In this document: positions 34,845 through 43,725 of the stretch, in pieces
How positions within the stretch are numbered: the stretch's first letter is position 1
Layout: each line of letters begins with the position of its first letter
Assembly (NCBI GenBank): GCA_963735025.1
Contig: CAVTJG010000009.1
Coordinates: forward strand, 124,001-188,000
Direction of reading: 5' to 3'
DNA length: 64,000 bases
From: JAABRB01 sp963735025
GTDB taxonomy: Bacteria > Pseudomonadota > Gammaproteobacteria > Burkholderiales > SG8-39
The notes under the pieces: generated by a model
What the model was told of the DNA's origin: nothing
Seen by the model: the letters and a program-made list of their open reading frames with translations, nothing else
The model's database searches: none
Made by a program: the position numbers and the translations under genes

Positions 34845-34875
34845 GAAAAACGGGGGGCGACCCCCGTTTTTCTTT
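34845..34875 (+). terminator. Rho-independent terminator
   Basis: AAAAACGGGGG pairs with CCCCCGTTTTT around a GCGA loop, followed by CTTTT. A strong intrinsic terminator 17 bases after the second DEAMDVAPNA gene. It may also serve the convergent DinB gene. Confidence 0.92.
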
Positions 34876-34926
34876 TCTGCGCAGGAATCCGCTCCGTTCG
34901 GCTCGGAGGCGCACTTCGGCGAAGCT

Positions 34927-35436
34927 TCACACCGGACGACCCACCTCCCGGAGGAAAATCGGCAGGTCGGTGAGGGGCGGGGTCACCGGAACCTGGAAGA
35001 AGAGATCGGCCACAAAACCGCGGTGGTAGCTCGTGTGATTCACGACATGAAACACGATGTCGCTGCGGCTCATCTCGCCCTTGTTCCCGCTGAGGAGCGT
35101 GAAGCTGACCACCTCCGCGAGCTCGGCGTCGGTCACGCGGTTCGACCACTCGACGAACCAGCGATCGATCGCCTGCTGCGCATGCCACAAATCCTCGAGC
35201 TTCTCGTGCAGCACGGTGTTCAGGGCCTTGAGGCCATGTGTCCTGCCTTCGAGATACGCCTGCCAGATGAGATCGGTGACTTGCAGATGATTGAGCGTGT
35301 TGACCATGGTCTTGAACAGCGTCAGCCGCTGCTTCGTCGCTTCGCCCTCGGGCAGTGCCGCGACCGCGTCGAACAGCGTCTTGTTCGCCCATGCGTTGTA
35401 GCGCGTGAGCATTCGAGCATCCTGGGCATTCATCAT
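34927..35436 (-). CDS. DinB-family protein
   Basis: A 169-residue four-helix-bundle protein of the DinB/YfiT superfamily. The metal-binding His triad is the His in NTLNHLQVTDLIW plus the two His of FHVVNHTSYHRG. The N-terminus MLTRYNAWANKTLFDAV is typical. Two Met codons start it (35436 and 35433), with GGAG upstream. Members are metal-dependent hydrolases or thiol transferases, but the function here is unknown. Confidence 0.9.
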   Translation of the reverse strand: MMNAQDARMLTRYNAWANKTLFDAVAALPEGEATKQRLTLFKTMVNTLNHLQVTDLIWQAYLEGRTHGLKALNTVLHEKLEDLWHAQQAIDRWFVEWSNRVTDAELAEVVSFTLLSGNKGEMSRSDIVFHVVNHTSYHRGFVADLFFQVPVTPPLTDLPIFLREVGRPV

Positions 35437-35591
35437 GGCGCGCTCTCCTGAGGAATTCTGACGCGATTTGCAGAACCAAATTGTAGAACGTATCCCAGAA
35501 CGGGATCACGCAACACGATTCGATTCCGCATCACGCCGGTTCGCGCAATACTGCACGGGAGCGGCACGGGGCAGCGTGCCAGAATTGCCGC

Positions 35592-36263
35592 ATGCGCCAG
35601 TCCCATGCGCTCGCCCTCCTGCTCGCCACCGCCCCGCTTCTCACCGCGTGCGACATGTTCAGCTCGTTCGAAAGCGTCTGCGAGAAGCGGCTCGCGCCGA
35701 CCACCGTCGACGTGATCGCCAAGCCGGTAAGCTACACGTATGACTTCACCCAGCCGATGAGCGCCCTGACGGCCCGCGGTGCGCATCGCGCAGGAACCGT
35801 CGTGCTCGGCCTCGTCGAGACCGAGATCCGCAGCGAAGCCTCCGTGGGCCTGAACGGAATTAGGCAATTCTTCGGCGGCCGCTACTGCATGCGCCCGAAC
35901 CTGACCGTGAAGCTCGCGTTCGAGCCGATGACACTTTTCATCGCGAACGAGCAGCCCGAGGGGTCATGCGCTTTCCGCGTCACGATGGAGCACGAGCTGA
36001 AGCACATCGCGGTCTACCAGGAATTCCTGGAAAGTTTCGGGACCCGCGTGCAGGAAGATCTCGGGCGTGCGCTCGGCGACGGGATCGTGTACCTGGGCAG
36101 CAAATCTGACGCGGACGCTCACGTGCGAGCAGTTCTCGACAAGACGCTCACGCCTTACATGCAGGAGGTGCAGGACGAGTTGCGCGCCGCCCAGGCGCGC
36201 GTCGACTCCCCGGCCGAATATGCCCGCCTGGACCGTCACCAGGCCTGGTGTGCGGGCAGATGA
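35592..36263 (+). CDS. Lipoprotein with HExxH motif
   Basis: A 223-residue protein with a lipobox signal (LLATAPLLTAC, Cys at residue 20). In the second half, MEHELKHIAVYQEFLE contains HELKH, an HExxH zinc-protease-like motif on a predicted helix. Two further Cys (RYCMRP and GSCAFR) could form a disulfide. No family named with confidence. It may be a periplasmic metallopeptidase or a DUF of unknown role. Confidence 0.65.
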   Translation: MRQSHALALLLATAPLLTACDMFSSFESVCEKRLAPTTVDVIAKPVSYTYDFTQPMSALTARGAHRAGTVVLGLVETEIRSEASVGLNGIRQFFGGRYCMRPNLTVKLAFEPMTLFIANEQPEGSCAFRVTMEHELKHIAVYQEFLESFGTRVQEDLGRALGDGIVYLGSKSDADAHVRAVLDKTLTPYMQEVQDELRAAQARVDSPAEYARLDRHQAWCAGR

Positions 36264-36275
36264 AACGGCATCGGT

Positions 36276-37190
36276 TCAAGTACGCAGCGTGACGATCACG
36301 ATGCCGGCGCAAAGCAGCGTTATGCCGGCGATCTCGAGCCAGGTCATGCGCTCGCGGAAGAAGCGTCGGGACACGATCGCACTGAAGATCAGCTCGACGA
36401 GGCCCAGTGTGCGCACGTGGGCGACCGGCTCGATCGCCATGGCCGTGAACCAGCCGGCCGACGCGGCGGCCCCCATGAATCCCGCGAAGAGCGACGCCCG
36501 CCACGCGCGCAGCACACGCCAGATCACTGGCGCATTGCGCCACGCAAGCCAGCCCCCGAGCACCAGGCTCTGGAGAAGCTGCGCGGCAACGAGCGTGTAC
36601 GCTGCTGCCATGAGAAACGGTACGCCCTCGAGCGAGAGGGCCGCACCGCGATAGCCGACGGCCGACATGGCGAAAGACGCACCGGACGCAAGGCCGAGCA
36701 GCGCGGGCCGCGTCGTCCAGCCCGTGAGTAGAGTGCGAAACGGCCGCCGGCGATCCGCGGGCGAGAGCAGCAGGACGCCGAGAGTCCCGCACAGGATGGC
36801 GAGCGCGGCCGCCGCAGTCACGGGATCGCCGAGAAAGACGAACCCGAACACGGCGACCTGGATTATCTCCGTCTTCGAGTAGGCGACACCAAGCGCGAAA
36901 TTCCGTGCCTCCATCACACGCAGCAGCAGAGCCGTCGCGACGATCTGGCTCAGTCCGGCCACGATCACCCAGATGAGGAACCCGGCATTCGGTGCGGGAA
37001 TTGCGGCCCGCTCGGCAACGTGCACGACGGCCAGCCAGACCACCGCAAAGGGCAGGCCGTAGAGGAACCGGACGAGCGTCGCCCCGAGCGTCCCGAGGTC
37101 GGCCGTCAGGTGCCGCTGCGCGGCATTGCGCAACGTCTGGGCGAATGCGGCCCAGACGGTGACCGGGATCCAGAGCCAATCGGGTGGCAC
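36276..37190 (-). CDS. EamA/DMT-family transporter
   Basis: A 304-residue inner-membrane protein with about ten hydrophobic segments in two EamA-like halves, ending in the typical FFRERMTWLEIAGITLLCAGIVIVTL. Drug/metabolite exporters of this type move amino acids or metabolites. Substrate unknown. It is convergent with the lipoprotein gene (12-bp gap) and downstream of the cupin gene on the same strand (12 bp), probably one transcript. Confidence 0.9.
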   Translation of the reverse strand: MPPDWLWIPVTVWAAFAQTLRNAAQRHLTADLGTLGATLVRFLYGLPFAVVWLAVVHVAERAAIPAPNAGFLIWVIVAGLSQIVATALLLRVMEARNFALGVAYSKTEIIQVAVFGFVFLGDPVTAAAALAILCGTLGVLLLSPADRRRPFRTLLTGWTTRPALLGLASGASFAMSAVGYRGAALSLEGVPFLMAAAYTLVAAQLLQSLVLGGWLAWRNAPVIWRVLRAWRASLFAGFMGAAASAGWFTAMAIEPVAHVRTLGLVELIFSAIVSRRFFRERMTWLEIAGITLLCAGIVIVTLRT

Positions 37191-37202
37191 GCGAGCGCGG
37201 TC

Positions 37203-37775
37203 TCAGCCGCCACGACCCGCGGTGAACGTGAATCCGGCCTGCTCGAAATAGGCCAGCGCGTCCGGGTCGATCGCAGCAAGTTCCGGGCCGATGTGGCGCG
37301 CGAAGTCGATGTCGTGCATATCGTGTACGCCGCCGGTGATCAGTACCTGCAGGATGCCTTCCCGATCGCCGATATTGCGAAACGCGCGGCACACGCCGGG
37401 CGGCACCGAGATCGTGTCGAATTCGTCCAGCTCGAGGCGCTCCGAGCCGGCGTCGTTCCAGCGCACCTCGAAGCGCCCACGCAGGACGGTGAACGTCTCG
37501 TAGGTCTTCACGTGCGCGTGCAGCTCGGGGCCCTGGCCCGGCGGGCACACCGCGAGGGTCATCGCCATCCCGGCCGCCCCGACGATCGGTGCGTTCGACG
37601 ACACCGGCGTCGCACCGGACTCGACACCGATCACCGACAGCAGCTTGCGCGCATAGACGATGTCCTTGGCAGCCAGCGGAACGGCCGAGTCGGTCTGGGT
37701 CGGCAGCGGCCGCAACTCGCGATAGCGTGCGACGCGCCGCAGCATCTCTGCGCGGGTCAATTCGATGGTCTTCAT
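37203..37775 (-). CDS. Cupin-domain protein
   Basis: A 190-residue single-cupin protein. Motif 1 reads GPELHAHVKTYETFTVLRGRFEVRW, with His, His, Glu metal ligands in place. Motif 2 reads DTISVPPGVCRAFRNIG, lacking the usual His (Cys-Arg-Ala-Phe instead), so metal binding may be altered. Start MKTIELTRAEM has an upstream GGAGGC. Likely co-transcribed with the EamA transporter. Function unknown. Confidence 0.85.
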   Translation of the reverse strand: MKTIELTRAEMLRRVARYRELRPLPTQTDSAVPLAAKDIVYARKLLSVIGVESGATPVSSNAPIVGAAGMAMTLAVCPPGQGPELHAHVKTYETFTVLRGRFEVRWNDAGSERLELDEFDTISVPPGVCRAFRNIGDREGILQVLITGGVHDMHDIDFARHIGPELAAIDPDALAYFEQAGFTFTAGRGG

Positions 37776-37918
37776 TCCGGATGCCTCCTCGCGGGCGAGC
37801 GTACTACAGCATGCAGGAATGAGTCACAATTGGCATCGTTGGATTTCATCACGATGGATTTCACCACGATCGGTTGCCGGAACGCCGTGGGGGCGTCCGG
37901 AACAAGGGTTCCACGACC

Positions 37919-38767
37919 ATGACTGCCATCGAGGTAGAGCCTCTGTCCGCGACGTTCGGCGCGCGGATGCACGGCGTGGATCTGGCGCGCCCGCTCGACG
38001 ACGCGACCGAGCGCGCGATTCGCGTCGCGCTCGACCGCCATCTGCTGGTGTGCTTTCCGGACCAGCACATCGGCGAGCGCGATCAAATCGCCTTCTCGCG
38101 TCGCTTCGGCGAGTTGCAAGTGCACGTGCTCGACCAGTACCGACATCCGGAGCATGCGGAAATCTACGTGCTGTCGAATGTCGATCCGGCGACGGACCGT
38201 CCGACCGGCACGCATCCGGACCGCGGCACACTGGTGTGGCATTCCGACCTTTCGTTCCAGGCGCAGCCGGCATTCCTGACCGTCCTGTACGGGCGAGAAG
38301 TGCCGCGCGGCGGACACGCAACGCTCTATGCCGACATGCGTGCGGCCTACGATGCGCTGGATCCCGCGCTGCAAGGCAGGCTAGCCAGCCTGCGAGCCAT
38401 CCACGAGCTCGATCAGTCGCGCCGTCGCGCGGGCGAGCCGCCGATGTCGGATACACAGCGCCGCGCCGCGCCACCCGTGGAGCACCCGGTCGTTCGGCGC
38501 GATCCGGACACGGGTCGGAAATCTCTTTATGTGAGCTACCACGTCGCCGGCTTCGCAGGCATGCCCGACGCGGAGGGACGCGCGCTCCTCGAGTCGCTGA
38601 TGGCACACGCCACTGGCGCGCGCTTCACGCTCGCTTTCCACTGGCAGCCGCGTGACGTCGTGATGTGGGACAACCGGTGGACCATGCATTGCGCGACCGG
38701 ATACGACACCTGCACGGAGCGCCGTGTGATCCACCGCACGGTCGTGCTCGGCACGGCGCCGCAATGA
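37919..38767 (+). CDS. TauD/TfdA-family Fe(II)/2-oxoglutarate dioxygenase
   Basis: A 282-residue dioxygenase. The iron triad is H108 and D110 (VWHSDLSF) and the distal His in NRWTMHCATGYD. The 2-oxoglutarate Arg is in ERRVIHRTVV. ATG at 37919 (MTAIEVEPLSATFGARM) is the family-like start; an upstream in-frame Met lacks homologous sequence. It resembles taurine/2,4-D/alkylsulfatase dioxygenases. The substrate is not determinable. Confidence 0.92.
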   Translation: MTAIEVEPLSATFGARMHGVDLARPLDDATERAIRVALDRHLLVCFPDQHIGERDQIAFSRRFGELQVHVLDQYRHPEHAEIYVLSNVDPATDRPTGTHPDRGTLVWHSDLSFQAQPAFLTVLYGREVPRGGHATLYADMRAAYDALDPALQGRLASLRAIHELDQSRRRAGEPPMSDTQRRAAPPVEHPVVRRDPDTGRKSLYVSYHVAGFAGMPDAEGRALLESLMAHATGARFTLAFHWQPRDVVMWDNRWTMHCATGYDTCTERRVIHRTVVLGTAPQ

Positions 38768-38790
38768 GTGCCGGCAGGCACCTCGTCGCG

Positions 38791-40032
38791 TCAGACTTCG
38801 ATCAGATCCGCGATGACCGCCTCGCCGCCGGCGGCGCCGACGTGGCGCACGGTCCGGTTCCGGCCCAGCCCTTTCGCCCGATAAAGCGCGCGGTCGGCGC
38901 GCTCGATCCATTGTCGCGAGTCCAGGAGGTCGGCCGTCGCCTCCGCCACGCCGATGCTGACCGTGCAGCGCACGTCCGGCTTGCGCGCGACGACCGCTTC
39001 CGCCACCTGCCGGCGAACGCGCTCGGCAATCACGCACGCACCTTCGGCATTGGTATCGGGAAGCACCACGCCGAACTCCTCCCCGCCATAGCGCCCCGGC
39101 GTATCGGGGTCGCGTAGCGATTCGCGCAGGATCTGTGCGATGTTGCGCAGCGCCTCGTCGCCTACCGGATGCCCGAACTGGTCGTTCACGCTCTTGAAAT
39201 GATCGATGTCGAGCATCAGCAGCGACACCGGCGCATCCGAGCGCCAATGGCGCTTGAGCTCGCCAGAGACCACCTCCAGCCAATGGGTCCGGTTCAGCAG
39301 CCTGGTCAAGCCGTCCGTTCTGCTCAGGGTGGCGAGCGTCCGGTTCTGCTCACGGACACGCCGCGCGAGCCGGTAAGTGGTCACCCCGACGATGATCGGA
39401 TAGGCCACGAGCAAGGGCAGGCAGGCAAACATCACGAAAGGCGTGGTTTCGGGGAAGAAATGCAGGCCGAAGAGCGCCACCGTCATCGCGCAACCCACGA
39501 TCATCACCCCGACCCCGCGCGCGAGAAGCCGCGCGCCGCCGACGCTGATCTTGTCCATGCTCATCATCGCAACCAGCATGACGCTCGGCAGCGTGTTGAA
39601 TGCCATCAGCGCGATCCACATTCCGCCCGCGGCCGAATCGGCAAGCAGGTTGAGGACCTCCGCGCCATACGGGTCGCGGCTACGAATCGCCAGCCGGTAT
39701 GCGACGTGCGGCCAGACGAAGCAGTTGATGAAGAGCGCCACCCACATCGCGACGGGCGAGTGGTTCTCGTACAGCACGGCCCCTGCGCACAGGGCACCGA
39801 GCCCCAGGGCGAGGACGCGCGGTCCGTAGAGGCGCTTGGCGAGCCGCAAACCCTGCTCGCGCGTGCGGCCCGCATATTCGGCGGCGATTTCATGCGCAGC
39901 CTGCTCGGCCACGGCCGGATCGGCCACGCCGGCCGATTCTTCCTCCAATGGGTGATTGCTTTCTGTCATGGTCGTTCGATCGGCGCCGGCCTCTCGGTCG
40001 CCTGCGGTCCCGGTGATGGATGCGCTCGCCAT
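38791..40032 (-). CDS. Diguanylate cyclase, MASE2-GGDEF
   Basis: A 413-residue membrane-bound c-di-GMP synthase. Residues about 60-215 hold a MASE2-type sensor with several TM helices (RVLALGLGALCAGAVLY onward). The GGDEF domain keeps the active-site GGEEF near 317-321 and the inhibitory I-site RDPD five residues before it, so it should be active and product-inhibited. The domain order matches AdrA/DgcC-like cyclases. The start is uncertain; an in-frame ATG at 39969 is an alternative. Confidence 0.93.
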   Translation of the reverse strand: MASASITGTAGDREAGADRTTMTESNHPLEEESAGVADPAVAEQAAHEIAAEYAGRTREQGLRLAKRLYGPRVLALGLGALCAGAVLYENHSPVAMWVALFINCFVWPHVAYRLAIRSRDPYGAEVLNLLADSAAGGMWIALMAFNTLPSVMLVAMMSMDKISVGGARLLARGVGVMIVGCAMTVALFGLHFFPETTPFVMFACLPLLVAYPIIVGVTTYRLARRVREQNRTLATLSRTDGLTRLLNRTHWLEVVSGELKRHWRSDAPVSLLMLDIDHFKSVNDQFGHPVGDEALRNIAQILRESLRDPDTPGRYGGEEFGVVLPDTNAEGACVIAERVRRQVAEAVVARKPDVRCTVSIGVAEATADLLDSRQWIERADRALYRAKGLGRNRTVRHVGAAGGEAVIADLIEV

Positions 40033-40192
40033 GGCGAGTCATCGTAACCGGGGCAGCCCCCGCCCGTCACGCGTGCCCCGCCGAATGGCCCAAATCGGCC
40101 CGCAACCGGCGCCGGAGCGGTCCCGGGAGGTCAGTGACGAGCCGGCCCCGTAGTAGACTCGTGGACCGGAAACACGCCCTCAGGAGGACAAG

Positions 40193-41179
40193 ATGCAGCG
40201 ACGACGCCTCGGCAAGAACGGACTGGAAGTCTCGGCCCTCGGTTTGGGCTGCATGGCCATGACCGCCCTCTACGGACCGGTGGATCAGGACGAGGCAATC
40301 GCCACCATACGCGAGGCGCTCGACGCGGGGGCGGATTTTCTCGACACCGCGGATGCCTATGCGGACGGGAAGAACGAGGAGCTGGTCGGCCGCGCACTCG
40401 CCGACGGCTATCGCAAGAAGGCTCTGATCGCCACGAAGTTTGGCAACGTGCGCTCGGCAGACGGCAAGCCAGCCGCAAATGGCCGGCCCGACTACGTCAT
40501 CGAGGCCTGCAACGCGAGCCTCGCGCGCCTCGGCGTCGAGACGATCGATCTCTACTATCAACACCGCGTGGATGCGAGCGTGCCGATCGAGGACACCGTC
40601 GGTGCGATGAAGAAGCTCGTCGAGCAGGGTAAGGTCCGTTACTTGGGTCTCTCGGAGGCCGGCGCCAAGACGATCCGTCGCGCCGCGGCAGTACATCCGA
40701 TCGCCGCTCTGCAGACCGAATATTCGGTCTGGTGCCGGGTCGTGGAGGGGGACATCCTCGCAACCTGCCGCGAGCTCGGCATCGGATTCGTGCCCTACTC
40801 GCCGCTCGGACGCGGCATGCTGACGGGCGCGATCAAGAGCCTCGCCGACCTCGGCGATAAAGACCGCCGGCGCGACCACCCGCGCTTTCATGCCGGAAAC
40901 GTGGAGAACAATGCCGCGCTCGTGCGCCCGTTGCTCGAGATGGCCGCGGCCAAGGGCTGCACGCCTGCGCAACTCGCGCTTGCATGGCTGCTCGCGCAGG
41001 GCGCCGATATGGTGCCGATCCCGGGAACCAAACGACGCACACATCTGCGCGAGAACCTCGCGGCGCTCGAGATCAAATTCTCGGCCGACGAAGTCGCCAC
41101 GCTTTCCGGCACGATCGACGCGTCCAAAGTGCAGGGCACCCGGTATCCGGCAGGGCAATTGCCGTTGCTCGGTGTGTAG
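40193..41179 (+). CDS. Aldo/keto reductase (AKR13-like)
   Basis: A 328-residue NADPH oxidoreductase. The catalytic residues are in FLDTADAYADGKNE (Asp, Tyr), IATKFGN (Lys) and LYYQHRVD (His). The cofactor loop is VPIPGTKRRTHLREN. AGGAGG about 8 bases before the ATG supports the start. The GLGCMAMTALYGP N-terminus resembles YakC/AKR13 and pyridoxal-reductase-like members. It may be co-transcribed with the amidase 26 bp downstream. Confidence 0.93.
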   Translation: MQRRRLGKNGLEVSALGLGCMAMTALYGPVDQDEAIATIREALDAGADFLDTADAYADGKNEELVGRALADGYRKKALIATKFGNVRSADGKPAANGRPDYVIEACNASLARLGVETIDLYYQHRVDASVPIEDTVGAMKKLVEQGKVRYLGLSEAGAKTIRRAAAVHPIAALQTEYSVWCRVVEGDILATCRELGIGFVPYSPLGRGMLTGAIKSLADLGDKDRRRDHPRFHAGNVENNAALVRPLLEMAAAKGCTPAQLALAWLLAQGADMVPIPGTKRRTHLRENLAALEIKFSADEVATLSGTIDASKVQGTRYPAGQLPLLGV

Positions 41180-41205
41180 GTTGATGCAATCGCTGTAATC
41201 GAGAT

Positions 41206-42552
41206 TTGCACGTGATTACTGTCGCGAAGCTCGCCGCGGATCTCGCTGCCGGGCGCACGACCAGCCGGGCGCTGGTGGAGGAATCGCTCGCGCGCATTGC
41301 CGATCCGGCTGGCGAAGGCGCGCGCGCCTATCTCAAGGTATATCCGGACATAGCCCGCGCAGAGGCGGACCATGCGGACCGTCTGCGGCGGGCGGGTATC
41401 GTGCGCTCGCCGGTGGATGGACTGCCTGTGTCGGTCAAGGATCTCTTCGACGTTGCCGGGGATATCACCCGCGCGGGTTCGAAGATTCTCGCCGACGCAC
41501 CGCCTGCAGCGACGGACGCACCGGTCGTAGCGCGCCTTCGCGCTGCGGGCGCAATCATCGTCGGTCGGACCAACATGGTCGAATTCGCGTTCGGCGCGGT
41601 CGGGCTCAATCAGCACTACGGTACGCCGCGCAATCCCTGGGATCGCGCGAACGGTCGCGTGCCCGGCGGCTCATCGTCCGGGGCGGGTGTCGCGGTGGCG
41701 GACGGCTTGTGCGTGATGGGACTCGGCAGCGACACGCGCGGCTCGGTCCGTATCCCCGCCGCCCTCAACGGCATTGCCGGGTTCAAGCCGACGGCGCGGC
41801 GCGTCCCGCGCGAGGGCGCATTCCCGCTCTCTTTCCTGCTCGACTCGGTCGGACCGCTTGCACGGTCGATCGCCTGTTGCGCGGCCTACGACGCAGTGCT
41901 CGCCGGTGAACCCGCAGCGCCGCTCCCCACGCTGCCGGCAAAGGGCCTGCGCCTGATGCTACCGCGCTCGAGCGCGCTCGACGATCTCGACGCGCACGTG
42001 GGCAAGGCATTCGATCAGGCCCTCGCACGACTCGGAGCCGCCGGCGCAGTTGTCACCGAGGTTGCGATGCCGGCGTTCGACCGCCAGGACCAGTATTTCA
42101 AGGGCGGCGGATTCGCGGGTGCCGAGGCCGCCGCGATTCACCGCAAATGGTCGCACCGCATCGCCGAGTACGATCCGCGCATCGGCCAGCGCATCGCGCT
42201 CGGCGATCGCATCACGGGACCGGACTTCGTGGAACTCGGGCTCTTGCGCGAAGCGTACATTCGCGAGGTTGCCGCCGCCGCCGCGCCCTACGACGCGATC
42301 GTGATACCCACCATTCCCTGTGTCGCACCGACCATCGCCGAAGCGAGCGCAACCGACGATGCCTACTTCCGCTGGAACTCGCGCCTGCTGCGCAACTGCG
42401 GCCTGATCAATTTCCTTGACGGTTGCGCAGCAACGTTGCCATGCCACGCGCCAGGCGCCGCGCCGGTGGGACTGATGGTATGCGGTACGGCGTTGCGCGA
42501 CCGGCGCATTCTCGCCGTCGCGCGCGCAATCGAGGACGCGCTGACTCGCTGA
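41206..42552 (+). CDS. Amidase (amidase-signature family)
   Basis: A 448-residue hydrolase with the Ser-cisSer-Lys triad: Lys near 78 (VSVKDLFD), cis-Ser in PGGSSSGAG (about 157) and nucleophile Ser near 180 (SDTRGSVRIP). This is the AtzF/GatA-like fold, used on amides, carbamates or ureas. Start is either TTG at 41206 or GTG at 41212; neither has a clear SD. The tight spacing after the aldo/keto reductase suggests an operon. Confidence 0.92.
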   Translation: MHVITVAKLAADLAAGRTTSRALVEESLARIADPAGEGARAYLKVYPDIARAEADHADRLRRAGIVRSPVDGLPVSVKDLFDVAGDITRAGSKILADAPPAATDAPVVARLRAAGAIIVGRTNMVEFAFGAVGLNQHYGTPRNPWDRANGRVPGGSSSGAGVAVADGLCVMGLGSDTRGSVRIPAALNGIAGFKPTARRVPREGAFPLSFLLDSVGPLARSIACCAAYDAVLAGEPAAPLPTLPAKGLRLMLPRSSALDDLDAHVGKAFDQALARLGAAGAVVTEVAMPAFDRQDQYFKGGGFAGAEAAAIHRKWSHRIAEYDPRIGQRIALGDRITGPDFVELGLLREAYIREVAAAAAPYDAIVIPTIPCVAPTIAEASATDDAYFRWNSRLLRNCGLINFLDGCAATLPCHAPGAAPVGLMVCGTALRDRRILAVARAIEDALTR

Positions 42553-42584
42553 GTCGACCTCGCCAGACGCGGGCACAGTCCAGG

Positions 42585-43559
42585 TCAGTGCAGCATCGGT
42601 TTCTTCAGGTAGTCGTTGCGGTCGGCCGAGCGCAGGCGCACGCGCATGAGCTCGCCGTCGCGCGCCAGCGTGAGCGGAACCTCGACCCCGGCAGCGCCGA
42701 GCCGCCAGACGCGACGGAAAAGGTCGGCCAGGCTCGTCACGCGCTCGGCGGCGACCTCGAGCACCATGTCCTTCGTGCGAACGCCGGCGCGATGCGCCGG
42801 TCCCCCCTCCGCGAGTCCGCCCACGATCAGCTGGCCACGCATTTCTGTCGTGTACATGCCGAGCCAGGGACGCGCCGCACGCGCGGCACGCCCCGTGCTG
42901 AGCATCTCCTCGAGAATCGGCGCCAGAAGATCGATCGGCACGATCATGTTGCCCTGGATCGACTGCCCGGCCACGGTCTCCTCGACCAGGAGTGACCCGA
43001 TGCCGAGCAGCTCGCCCGACGCGCCGACCAGCGCCGCCCCGCCCCACTGCGGGTGCGCCGGCGCGGTGAACACCGCCCGGTCCAGCACGTACTCCCAGTA
43101 GCCGGCAAATTCCCGCACCGCGATCACCTTCGCCTTGAGAGCGTGCTCGCGCCCGCCATGTCCGATGACGATCACGTCGTTTCCAAACGCGCAGTTCGCC
43201 GCGGATCCGCGCGGCAGCGGCGGAACTTCGAGGCGCCCAAGGGGCTGCACCAGGCCGAAACCGGTCGCCTGGTCATATGCGAGGGGATGTCCCGCGACCA
43301 CTGTGCCGCGGTTCGTCGTGAGCCAGATCGTGTCGGCCTCGGTGATCAGGTAGCCGATCGTCAGGACCAGTCCATCGTCGCGGATCACCACGCCGTTGCC
43401 GACGCGCTCTGTGCCGAGGATCGATGCGGTGAACGCATCCTCCGGAATCTCGGCGCGCACCTGTACGACAGCGTCGAGCGCGGTCTCCAGGTCGAACCGC
43501 ACATCTTGCGGCTGCGGCTGCACGCTTTCCGGAAATGCCCAGTCGCCGAGTTCGTCCAT
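42585..43559 (-). CDS. HtrA-like pseudoprotease with PDZ domain
   Basis: A 324-residue trypsin-fold plus PDZ protein that aligns to DegP/HtrA but lacks all three catalytic residues. Where HtrA has LTNxHVV, it reads LTIGYLI (His to Tyr). The Asp motif region reads ATGFGLV. The GNSGGP loop reads WGGAALV. The PDZ domain (residues about 235-310, QLIVGGLAEGGPAHRAGVR) is normal. No signal peptide or TM is seen, so it may be cytoplasmic. It probably acts as a scaffold, sensor or chaperone rather than a protease. No partner is obvious nearby. Confidence 0.85.
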   Translation of the reverse strand: MDELGDWAFPESVQPQPQDVRFDLETALDAVVQVRAEIPEDAFTASILGTERVGNGVVIRDDGLVLTIGYLITEADTIWLTTNRGTVVAGHPLAYDQATGFGLVQPLGRLEVPPLPRGSAANCAFGNDVIVIGHGGREHALKAKVIAVREFAGYWEYVLDRAVFTAPAHPQWGGAALVGASGELLGIGSLLVEETVAGQSIQGNMIVPIDLLAPILEEMLSTGRAARAARPWLGMYTTEMRGQLIVGGLAEGGPAHRAGVRTKDMVLEVAAERVTSLADLFRRVWRLGAAGVEVPLTLARDGELMRVRLRSADRNDYLKKPMLH

Positions 43560-43725
43560 GAGTGGATGGCTCTCGAATAGCGAATCTCGCGGATCACGCC
43601 CGGTGTCCGTCCTCGGGTTTACGTCCCGAGGTGTCCGTCCCCAAGTCTCCGTCCGAATCCAACCGAAATTTTACGCCAATCCGAAGAACGTCCACACCCG
43701 GTCATCGCCGCGTGCGAAGCCCTCG

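Noticed and set aside
43606..43660. GTCCGTC-rich stretch with a CCTCGGG/CCCGAGG hairpin between the HtrA-like and benE genes
   Set aside because: The hairpin lacks a T tract and the short repeats are imperfect, so it cannot be called a terminator or operator.
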